DNA of 18,208 bases from contig CAJTZY010000021.1 of assembly GCA_910584085.1 (NCBI GenBank), forward strand, positions 1 to 18,208, given 5' to 3'. Shown in pieces: positions 7,394-12,554 of the stretch. The position numbers were made by a program, and so were the translations under genes. The notes below the pieces were generated by a model that worked only from the letters and a program-made list of their open reading frames with translations, made no database searches and was not told the DNA's origin. This DNA is from an uncultured Bacilli bacterium. GTDB lineage: Bacteria > Bacillota_I > Bacilli_A > RF39 > UBA660. Numbering within the stretch: position 1 is the stretch's first letter; each line of letters begins with the position of its first letter.

Positions 7394-7630
7394 TTAATTT
7401 AAAACTTTTATCATTCTAGTTATTTCTTTATCATTAAGGACTTTTCCTTCACTTACTAATTTTTCATTGATTATAAGTCCTGGAACATTTTTTATATTAT
7501 ATTTATTTAGATACTCATCTCCCTCTAATAGTTCTAACTCTACATTATACTCATTAGAAATTTTAGAAATATTCTTTTTTAATTTTATTCCATTGCTACA
7601 GTTATAACCTATTATCTTTATATTATTCAT
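7394..7630 (-). CDS. Small thioredoxin-fold protein with a single active-site Cys
   Basis: At 78 residues it matches the size of the small thioredoxin/glutaredoxin-like group (archaeal 'redox-active disulfide protein 2' type). Seen: beta strand IKIIGYN followed by C11-S-N-G14 where relatives have CxxC, then an alpha helix, the strand VELELLEGD, and the segment YNIKNVPGLIINEKLVSEG with the expected cis-proline (Pro50) before a beta hairpin. It also contains the G-K-V-L-N-D-K-E-I helix start typical of the family. The second Cys is replaced by Gly, so it could act only as a monothiol enzyme or have lost redox function. The start has AAAGGAGG 6 bases upstream. It is divergent from tmcAL and upstream of DUF177-rpmF. 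Confidence 0.75.
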   Translation of the reverse strand: MNNIKIIGYNCSNGIKLKKNISKISNEYNVELELLEGDEYLNKYNIKNVPGLIINEKLVSEGKVLNDKEITRMIKVLN

Positions 7631-7721
7631 TTTTCCTCCTTTCTATTTTTATTTTAAAACTAATATGTGTTAATATTTTGTCATATTTAGTAAAAATATG
7701 TGTATTTATTTTGTATTATTT

Positions 7722-7731
7722 GTGTTATAGT
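7722..7731 (+). promoter_or_regulatory. Extended -10 promoter of tmcAL
   Basis: TG-TGT-TATAGT reads as an extended -10 (TG, one base, TATAGT at 7726-7731), only 15 bases before the ATG. No convincing -35. The resulting 5' leader would be about 9-10 bases, just enough for the GGTGAT ribosome site. Confidence 0.45.
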
Positions 7732-7746
7732 AATAGTGGTGATTAC

Positions 7747-8877
7747 ATGAACATTGGTATTATTTGTGAATATAACCCATTTCACTATGGACATTTATAT
7801 CATTTAAAAAAAATTAAAGAAACTTTTCCAAATAGTAATATAATATTAGTTATGTCAGGATGGATTACTGAACGTGGTGAGTTAAGTGTAATGGATAAAT
7901 TTAAGAAAACTGATATTGCTTTAAATTATGGAGTTAATATAGTAGTTGAACTTCCATTTAAGTTTATACAAAGTGCGGATTATTTTGCTAAAGGAGCTAT
8001 AGAAATATTAAATAAATTAAAATGTGATACTATTGTTTTTGGAAGTGAATCTAATAATATAGATGAACTAATCAACCTAGCTAATATACAACTTTATAAT
8101 AAAGAATATAATAGTTTAGTAAAAAAATATATGGATGAAGGTATAAACTATCCTACTGCACTTTCTAAATCCCTTAAAACTATTTCAGGAACTACTGTAA
8201 ATAGTCCAAATGACTTACTTGGACTTAGTTATGTAAAAGAAATAATAAGAAATAATTATAATATAAAACCTTTTACAATTAAAAGAAATAGTAATTATAA
8301 TTCAAAGGAAATAGAAGGAAAAATTACAAGTGCGACTAGTATTAGGGAATTACTAAAAAAAGGAAAAAATACTAAAAAATATGTTCCTAAATTAACTTAT
8401 AAGTATTTAGATAATCCAATATTTGTTGATGATTATTTTGACTATTTAAAATATAAAATTATAAGTAGTAGTGATTTAACTATATATCAGAGTATAGATG
8501 ATAATATTTCTAATAGAATAAAAAAATTTATAAATGAGGCAAATACATTAGATGAACTTTTAAGCTTAATTAAAACTAAAAGGTATACATATAATAGACT
8601 TAAAAGATCACTTACCTATATACTTCTTGAAATTACAAAAAATGATTGCAATAACTTAGATTTAGAATATATAAGAATACTTGGATTTGATAAAATAGGT
8701 GCATATTATTTAAATAAAATAAAAAAAGATATAGATATACCTATTCTTACTAACTATCAGGATAAATATTTAAACAAAGATTTAAAAATTAATACAATTA
8801 TCTCATTAAATAAAAAAATTAATGATAAAAAAAATTTTATAGAAAAAGAATTCAAACAAAAACCTATTATTCGATAG
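7747..8877 (+). CDS. tmcAL: tRNA(Met) cytidine acetate ligase
   Basis: TmcAL (YlbM family) makes N4-acetylcytidine at the wobble position of elongator tRNA-Met from acetate and ATP. Seen, numbered from the chosen start: the N-terminal GIICEYNPFHYGHLYHL, with the HxGH nucleotidyltransferase signature at residues 13-16; VMSGWITERGE at 37-47; the acidic-substrate segment VVELPFKFIQSADYFAKG; and the SATSIRELLKKG motif near residue 200. An in-frame extension to 7678 exists, but its residues do not belong to the family. The start at 7747 has GGTGAT 4 bases before it and begins exactly at the MNIGIICEYNPF family start. 376 residues, slightly shorter than the B. subtilis protein (about 415). The neighbouring DUF177-rpmF pair is the conserved context. 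It ends inside a bidirectional terminator. Confidence 0.93.
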   Translation: MNIGIICEYNPFHYGHLYHLKKIKETFPNSNIILVMSGWITERGELSVMDKFKKTDIALNYGVNIVVELPFKFIQSADYFAKGAIEILNKLKCDTIVFGSESNNIDELINLANIQLYNKEYNSLVKKYMDEGINYPTALSKSLKTISGTTVNSPNDLLGLSYVKEIIRNNYNIKPFTIKRNSNYNSKEIEGKITSATSIRELLKKGKNTKKYVPKLTYKYLDNPIFVDDYFDYLKYKIISSSDLTIYQSIDDNISNRIKKFINEANTLDELLSLIKTKRYTYNRLKRSLTYILLEITKNDCNNLDLEYIRILGFDKIGAYYLNKIKKDIDIPILTNYQDKYLNKDLKINTIISLNKKINDKKNFIEKEFKQKPIIR

Positions 8878-8886
8878 GTTTTTTTA
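8861..8886. terminator. Bidirectional terminator shared by tmcAL and the ADP-ribosylglycohydrolase gene
   Basis: Stem AACCTAT (8861-8867) / ATAGGTT (8874-8880), loop TATTCG. T-run on the plus strand at 8879-8886 and A-run 8856-8862 giving T's on the minus strand. Both stop codons lie within it, so the convergent genes overlap by 11 bases. Confidence 0.85.
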
Positions 8887-10090
8887 GTTTATAAACTTTT
8901 TCCATTTCTTTTGCATGTTTTTCATATTCTTCTACTTGTTCATCATAAATACTACCAAGTTTATTAAATAGATCTAAGGCATGTGTATACTCATGAATAT
9001 TTACAAGAATATTTTCTTCATTTTTTATATCTGGTACTAATAATCCTATATCTTTTAAGATTCCATTTTCTACTAATGGGAAACATCCATACCAGCTTAA
9101 ATCTGAATCATAAGGTAATTTTTTTACCTTATTTTTTATAAAATCAAAAAATTCTTCACTATATAAATGTTGTTCTTTAAAGAAATCTTTTATTAAATTT
9201 TTAAAAGGTTTATCATGCCCTATTGCGACATAAAAATCATTTACTATATTTATAATATATTCTGGCAAATATTTTTCTACTTCACTAATTAACTTACTAT
9301 CTATACCATAATAATTTTCTGCTATTGAACCAGTAATAGCTGCAATTGTATCACTATCTCCACCTATTGAAATAGCCTTTCTAATAGCATCTTCAAAACT
9401 ATTTGAAACTAAAAAGCAATATATAGCTTGTGGAACTGAATCACTCGCACGACTTGTAAATTTATAAGTTTGTTCTAAATTTTCTAAATCAAAATTTAAA
9501 TCATAGTGAAATTCTTCCTCAATATATTTTTTTATATATTCCTTAGAATATTTTTTCTTTGTTAGATATATACAAGCACTAACCGCACCTGCTGCATTAT
9601 ATGATTCTTTATGATTATGGCTTGGATAAGTCGCATCATATGTCTCTTTTAATATTATACTTAAATCATCATAATAATTTGCAATCGCACTTACTCTCAT
9701 AGCGCATCCATTACCATAGCTCTCGCCTATATAATTACCTTTTAACCAGTCACAGAACCCTTTACCAAATCTACTTCTTCCATATTTATCTAGTCCAAGA
9801 TTAATTTCTCTAAGTCCGAATTTTCTTAAATTTTCTTCATAACTACCATTAGTTAATATTTTATTTGCAATTGCTAAAGTTAAAACTGTATCATCAGTAT
9901 AAGATGAATCATTATCAAATAATGGTGTAGAATCAAGTAATATACTTTTTCTTCTTAAATAGTTTTCACTCAAATTAGATATTATAATTTTTACTTCATC
10001 ATCTGATTTTCCTTTTAACTCTTTTAATAATTTTACCTCTCTTACCTCATCAGTTGAGCCTGCAATTTCTCCTATAATAGTTCCTAGCAT
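8867..10090 (-). CDS. ADP-ribosylglycohydrolase with a C-terminal HExxH domain
   Basis: Residues 1-285 are an ADP-ribosylglycohydrolase (DraG/ARH type), which removes ADP-ribose from protein or nucleic acid. Seen: GTIIGEIAGS at the N terminus; the magnesium-binding SSYTDDTVL (63-70) with the Thr-Asp-Asp triad; GNGCAMRVSAI (127-136); SHNHKESYNAAGAV (157-170); and the second metal site GGDSDTIAAITGSIA (243-257). After this the protein has a further 100 residues not found in simple family members. They contain DLSWYGCFPLVENGI (330-344) and NIHEYTHALDLFN (364-376), a HExxH zinc-protease-like motif (His366, Glu367, His370), followed by several Glu (384-390) that could supply a third ligand. The start has GGTGAT 4 bases upstream. 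It lies downstream of an LRR pseudogene; substrate unknown. Confidence 0.85.
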   Translation of the reverse strand: MLGTIIGEIAGSTDEVREVKLLKELKGKSDDEVKIIISNLSENYLRRKSILLDSTPLFDNDSSYTDDTVLTLAIANKILTNGSYEENLRKFGLREINLGLDKYGRSRFGKGFCDWLKGNYIGESYGNGCAMRVSAIANYYDDLSIILKETYDATYPSHNHKESYNAAGAVSACIYLTKKKYSKEYIKKYIEEEFHYDLNFDLENLEQTYKFTSRASDSVPQAIYCFLVSNSFEDAIRKAISIGGDSDTIAAITGSIAENYYGIDSKLISEVEKYLPEYIINIVNDFYVAIGHDKPFKNLIKDFFKEQHLYSEEFFDFIKNKVKKLPYDSDLSWYGCFPLVENGILKDIGLLVPDIKNEENILVNIHEYTHALDLFNKLGSIYDEQVEEYEKHAKEMEKVYKLKKPIE

Positions 10091-10108
10091 ATAATCACCT
10101 ACAAATCT

Positions 10109-10117
10109 ATTTTATCA
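10109..10117 (-). promoter_or_regulatory. Extended -10 promoter for the ADP-ribosylglycohydrolase gene
   Basis: Minus strand TG-A-TAAAAT, 18 bases before the ATG. No clear -35. It overlaps the TGA that ends the LRR pseudogene remnant, so the gene probably has an own start independent of the LRR copy. Confidence 0.4.
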
Positions 10118-10285
10118 TAATATTAATTTTTTTTGACTATCTTCTTTACCATCTTTATAAAATTCACCAAAGTCAAATTCTTCTATATATTATTTGGAAG
10201 TATTATTTCCGTTTTATCCCAAATTTCATTATATTTTACAAGTACATTATTTTCATCTATTTCAAATTCTTGTTTTATTTTCCAT
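10115..10285 (-). pseudogene. Decayed LRR-family copy (N-terminus joined to C-terminal tail)
   Basis: The minus strand repeats the beginning of the intact LRR gene next door. It has a start codon at 10285 with AAGGGGG in front and MENK, then an 8-base deletion relative to the intact gene (between two AAATAAA copies) that shifts the frame into an immediate TGA. Past the shift, the original frame reads QEFEIDENNVLVKYNEI (identical to the intact protein), then WDKTEIILPNNI and a TAG stop. After that stop the same frame continues for 22 codons, ending KEDSQKKLIL-stop, which resembles the intact protein's tail EEDNSKRLNL-stop. So this is a tandem paralogue that lost its LRR and helical middle by deletion and was then frameshifted. 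It cannot make a functional protein; the ATG would give only seven residues. Confidence 0.8.
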
Positions 10286-10298
10286 ACCCCCTTATTAA

Positions 10299-11120
10299 TT
10301 ACAAATTTAATCTTTTAGAATTATCTTCTTCAGTATTTTCTAAATTATATGAATCCAATGAATTTATAGTTTCATTTTTAATTTTATTTGTATATTCTAG
10401 TAACATTGTATTTATTTCTGTTACACGAACTTCCATTAATAATTCATAAATATCAGTTAGTGTTAAAAAGTTATCCATATCATTTAATATAATATTAATT
10501 ATTTCCTTATTTTCCTTTATGTACTCAAATATTTTTATTTTATTTTTTCTTATATATTCTTTGAAAAGATTCATATCTTCATCAGTATATTGTATTTTTC
10601 CAGTATAATAATTTTTTATTGTTGATAAAATTGCTGTTAATTTCAAATAATCATCTAATAAGGAAAATATATTATATGAATAAAGATTAATCTCTTTAAG
10701 ATCTAAAAAGGAAAAGGCTCCTATTCCTATACTAAGCATATTATCTGGTAATATTATGCTTTTTAAATTAGTACAATTAGCAAATGAAAACATTCCAATT
10801 GTTATTAGACTATTAGGTAGTACTATATTAGATAAATTAATGCACCCATTAAATGCAAAATTGCCTATTTCTTTTATACCATTTGGAAAAATTATATCTA
10901 CTAAATTAGTACAGCCGTCAAATGCTGAGGTTCCTATTTTTACCATACTAGTTGGTAATATTATATCTGTTAAAATTTTAGAATGTGAGAATGCATATGA
11001 ACCTATTTCAACTACATTATTTGGAATTATTACTTTTGTTTTTCCCTCAATTTCATTATATTTTACTAATACATTATTTTCATCTATTTCAAATTCTTGT
11101 TTTATTTCTTTATTTTCCAT
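10299..11120 (-). CDS. LRR_5 (BspA-like) protein, paralogue of the T-box-controlled LRR gene
   Basis: The 273-residue protein has no signal peptide. Residues 1-30 form a short strand-rich lead-in (FEIDENNVLVKYNEIEGKTK). About 30-140 hold five leucine-rich units with the repeating pattern LP..v..IG..AF..C.nL..I. After these comes a predicted helical domain (about 145-250) that matches the second half of the protein at 5682-6389: both have the order LL-(S/D)-x-Y-x-x-x-x-A-(I/L)-x-x-I-K-x-Y-Y, then helices, then a D-x-L/I-Y-x-L-L-E/M pattern. A short acidic/basic tail ends EEDNSKRLNL. Start supported by GGTG 7 bases upstream. Role unknown; LRR_5 repeats usually bind proteins. A degraded tandem copy follows 13 bases downstream and a putative toxin-antitoxin locus lies upstream. 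Confidence 0.8.
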   Translation of the reverse strand: MENKEIKQEFEIDENNVLVKYNEIEGKTKVIIPNNVVEIGSYAFSHSKILTDIILPTSMVKIGTSAFDGCTNLVDIIFPNGIKEIGNFAFNGCINLSNIVLPNSLITIGMFSFANCTNLKSIILPDNMLSIGIGAFSFLDLKEINLYSYNIFSLLDDYLKLTAILSTIKNYYTGKIQYTDEDMNLFKEYIRKNKIKIFEYIKENKEIINIILNDMDNFLTLTDIYELLMEVRVTEINTMLLEYTNKIKNETINSLDSYNLENTEEDNSKRLNL

Positions 11121-11164
11121 ATTTTCACCAAACCCATTCTAATTACTCAAAATTTATGAAATAT

Positions 11165-11173
11165 ATTATAACA
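11165..11173 (-). promoter_or_regulatory. Extended -10 promoter of the second LRR gene
   Basis: Minus strand TG-T-TATAAT (perfect extended -10), 44 bases before the LRR start codon; -35 region TTTAAA at 17 bases is weak. It faces away from the plus-strand RNA promoter only 28 bases to the right. Confidence 0.6.
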
Positions 11174-11200
11174 TGCACAATAACAAATTTAAATATTTTT

Positions 11201-11229
11201 TTGACAAAAAACAAAAAATACTATATAAT
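11201..11229 (+). promoter_or_regulatory. Consensus promoter of the plus-strand small RNA
   Basis: TTGACA (11201-11206), exactly 17 bases, TATAAT (11224-11229): a full consensus SigA promoter. It is followed by no protein gene, only a 110-base region ending in a terminator, which argues for a small RNA. Confidence 0.85.
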
Positions 11230-11303
11230 GTATTTAGTGAAGGAAACTTCATATAATAAAAATGGAACATTCAATATACAGTGTTGAGTGTGGCCAATAA
11301 TTT

Positions 11304-11321
11304 TTTAGGTTCCACCTAACT
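11304..11321 (+). repeat. Direct repeat copy A (in the plus-strand RNA terminator arm)
   Basis: TTTAGGTTCCACCTAACT. It matches copy B at 11457-11473 with one substitution region plus one T/C change; in RNA the T/C change becomes a G-U pair. Because the two copies are read in opposite directions by the two convergent RNAs, the transcripts are complementary here. Confidence 0.65.
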
Positions 11322-11348
11322 CAGCAATGACTTAGGTGGATTTCTTTT
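11311..11348 (+). terminator. Terminator of the small RNA, within the toxin mRNA 3' region
   Basis: Perfect 9-bp stem TCCACCTAA (11311-11319) / TTAGGTGGA (11332-11340), followed by TTTCTTTT. On the minus strand the same hairpin is followed by ACCTAAAAAATT, without a T-run, so termination of the toxin mRNA at this hairpin is uncertain. Confidence 0.85.
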
Positions 11349-11430
11349 ATATCAAAGTTATAAATAACAGTAATAATAAAAGGAAGATAATGATTATTAA
11401 AGATAAGATTAAAAAATCTTTCTTGTTCAC
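11347..11430 (-). CDS. Candidate type I toxin: 27-residue hydrophobic peptide
   Basis: A GTG codon at 11430, with an excellent GGGAGG ribosome site 7 bases before it, opens a 27-codon frame ending TAA. The peptide begins (M)NKKDF and then consists of one unbroken membrane-spanning stretch of Leu, Ile and Phe (residues 6-27) with only a Ser at 10 and a Thr at 25. This is the composition of membrane-acting type I toxins and of the 'putative holin-like toxin' group, though it lacks the charged C-terminal tail of Fst. It has its own promoter (11492-11520), a structured leader of about 55 bases with a hairpin touching the ribosome site, and a convergent antisense RNA. A longer overlapping frame (11321-11533) has no ribosome site or recognisable character and is probably not the product. 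Toxicity is inferred. Confidence 0.65.
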   Translation of the reverse strand: MNKKDFLILSLIIIIFLLLLLLFITLI

Positions 11431-11437
11431 CGTATCG

Positions 11438-11456
11438 CCTCCCTTCATTCATGAAG
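11438..11456 (-). promoter_or_regulatory. Hairpin abutting the toxin Shine-Dalgarno
   Basis: Minus strand CTTCAT-GA-ATGAAG (11456-11443) is a 6-bp hairpin whose last base is the first G of GGGAGG (11443-11438). Folding would hinder ribosome loading, as the 5' stem-loop does in Fst-type mRNAs. Confidence 0.55.
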
Positions 11457-11473
11457 TTTAGCTCCACCCAACT
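11457..11473 (-). repeat. Direct repeat copy B (in the toxin mRNA leader)
   Basis: Plus strand TTTAGCTCCACCCAACT; the toxin mRNA carries its complement AGTTGGGTGGAGCTAAA just upstream of the hairpin at the ribosome site. Partner of copy A at 11304-11321. Confidence 0.65.
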
Positions 11474-11491
11474 ATTAAATGTTCCTAGATA

Positions 11492-11520
11492 ATTATAACA
11501 TTTGTTCGATATTAATTCAA
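11492..11520 (-). promoter_or_regulatory. Promoter of the toxin mRNA
   Basis: Minus strand TTGAAT (11520-11515), exactly 17 bases, TATAAT (11497-11492), with TG one base before the -10. Predicted start near 11486, giving a 55-base leader before the GTG. It begins just after the folD terminator, so the unit is autonomous. Confidence 0.8.
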
Positions 11521-11552
11521 TGTTTTTATTCACTAGTTGTGAATTTTTTATT

Positions 11553-11585
11553 AAAAAAAAATAAGAAATAAAACTATTTCTTATT
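11553..11585 (-). terminator. Terminator of folD
   Basis: Minus strand perfect 11-bp stem AATAAGAAATA (11585-11575) / TATTTCTTATT (11570-11560), 4-base loop, then a T-run of about eight. The folD TAG stop codon falls at the top of the hairpin. Confidence 0.85.
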
Positions 11586-12407
11586 ATTATAACAAAGTAA
11601 TGTATTTTTTAAAAACATAGCGACTACCACAGGCATAACTCCATCTTTTGAAGGTATCACAAGTGACGCCTTTTTTGAAACCTTATCAATTTCAACATCG
11701 CCTAATACTTCACCATCTAATATTGTACAACCTGCATCTATAACAATAGCCCCATCTTTAACCATATTTTCATTAATTAATCCTCTAGTACCTGTTGCAC
11801 TTATGACTATATCTCCTAAAGTAGTATATTTTTTAATATTTTCTGTTCTAGAGTGGCATACAGTAACCGTTGCGCCCTCATTAAGTAGTGCGGTAAGAAG
11901 AGGTCTTCCAACAGATTTACCCTTACCTACTAAAACGACATGTTTACTATCTAAGTCTATATTATTTTCCTCAAGTAGTGTCATAATAGCAAGTGCAGCA
12001 CATGGAATAATAGTTTTTCTTCCACTTATAAATCTTCCTATATTAATATCTGTTAATCCATCTATATCTTTACTATTTATAATAGTATTAAGAATTCTCT
12101 TTGAGTTGTATCTTTCAGGTATTGGTACTTGTACCATAATTCCATTAACATAATCATCATTGTTTAATTCCTTTATTTTATTAATTATAGTAAGTTCAGG
12201 GGTATTGTCTTCAAATTTATAATGCCTAAAATATATTCCTATTTTATTACAAGCTTCCTCTTTTAATTTTATAAACATATCAGTTTTTGGATTATCGCCT
12301 ATTTCTATTACTGCTACTGATGGTCTTATAATACATCCTTTTATACTCTGTTTTAATTCGTCTTCTATCTTTGAGCTAAGTTGTTTTCCATCTATTATAT
12401 TACTCAT
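11574..12407 (-). CDS. folD: Divergent FolD: methylene-THF dehydrogenase/cyclohydrolase
   Basis: FolD interconverts 5,10-methylene-, methenyl- and 10-formyl-tetrahydrofolate, supplying one-carbon units. Seen: the catalytic region DNPKTDMFIKLKEEAC with Lys49 in place (Lys54 of E. coli FolD); VQVPIP (92-97) with Gln93; the DIDG motif (114-117, Asp116); and the NAD(P) loop GKGKSVGRP (161-169). Length 277 is normal. Three conserved sites differ: the Tyr that lies 4 residues before the catalytic Lys is Phe45, the PCTP motif is PCAA (135-138), and the PGGVGPMT loop reads PSKDGVMPV (252-260). A substrate or cofactor shift, or a lineage-wide variant, is possible. Start: GGAGATG 6 bases upstream. Single-gene unit with its own promoter and terminator. 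Confidence 0.88.
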   Translation of the reverse strand: MSNIIDGKQLSSKIEDELKQSIKGCIIRPSVAVIEIGDNPKTDMFIKLKEEACNKIGIYFRHYKFEDNTPELTIINKIKELNNDDYVNGIMVQVPIPERYNSKRILNTIINSKDIDGLTDINIGRFISGRKTIIPCAALAIMTLLEENNIDLDSKHVVLVGKGKSVGRPLLTALLNEGATVTVCHSRTENIKKYTTLGDIVISATGTRGLINENMVKDGAIVIDAGCTILDGEVLGDVEIDKVSKKASLVIPSKDGVMPVVVAMFLKNTLLCYNNKK

Positions 12408-12444
12408 TTAATCATCTCCATACAATATCTTAATTTACATTATA

Positions 12445-12475
12445 ATTATAACAAATTAGTAAGTTACCTTGTCAA
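12445..12475 (-). promoter_or_regulatory. Promoter of folD
   Basis: Minus strand TTGACA (12475-12470), 19 bases, TATAAT (12450-12445) preceded by TG-T (extended -10). The spacer is 2 bases longer than optimal; the extended -10 may compensate. A TTTACA-7-TGTAAA inverted repeat lies upstream at 12501-12519. Confidence 0.65.
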
Positions 12476-12520
12476 GTAATATAAAGATTATATTAAAAAG
12501 TTTACACTTAATATGTAAAG

Positions 12521-12549
12521 AAAAATTGATTAAATCCAATTAATCAATT
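12521..12549 (-). terminator. Terminator of the cysteine desulfurase/pentapeptide operon
   Basis: Minus strand ATTGATTAA, loop TTGGA, TTTAATCAAT, then TTTT; 9-bp AT-rich stem a few bases after the pentapeptide gene's stop. Confidence 0.7.
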
Positions 12550-12554
12550 ATATA

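Larger units (their letters stand above)
11236..11348 (+). ncRNA. Putative antisense antitoxin RNA (RNAII-like)
   Basis: A transcription unit of about 112 bases lies between a consensus promoter (start near 11236-11237) and a strong terminator. It contains no ORF with a ribosome site. Structure seen: a 5' hairpin TGAAG-GAAA-CTTCA (11238-11251), a single-stranded AT-rich middle, and a terminator hairpin. Its last 38 bases or so overlap the 3' end of the minus-strand toxin mRNA in antisense. A second complementarity exists away from the overlap: TTTAGGTTCCACCTAACT (11304-11321) is a near copy of 11457-11473, which is transcribed in reverse in the toxin mRNA 5' leader, so the RNAs can pair at both ends. 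This is the architecture of Fst/par RNAII. I find no SRP, 6S or tmRNA signatures. Function is inferred from arrangement. Confidence 0.65.

Noticed and set aside
7678..7746. Upstream in-frame extension of tmcAL
   Set aside because: The extension contains the predicted -10 and the ribosome site GGTGAT; the family start MNIGIICEYNPF is at 7747.
10133..10318. 61-codon plus-strand frame
   Set aside because: Antisense to the LRR pseudogene; its apparent protein is a mirror of repetitive AT-rich sequence without a ribosome site.
10756..11287. Plus-strand frames of 100-128 codons opposite the LRR gene
   Set aside because: They run antisense to an LRR gene whose repeats keep the opposite strand open by periodicity; no ribosome site or family resemblance.
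11236..11348. Plus-strand RNA as SRP, 6S or another housekeeping RNA
   Set aside because: No GGAAGCAGC-type SRP loop or long 6S-like bulged duplex, and it is much shorter than 6S; the complementary toxin leader and overlapping mRNA fit an antisense antitoxin better.
11321..11533. 70-codon minus-strand frame overlapping the toxin region
   Set aside because: No ribosome site before its ATG, which lies upstream of the predicted transcription start (the ATG at 11533 precedes the -35); composition is not protein-like. The GTG frame at 11430 with GGGAGG fits far better.
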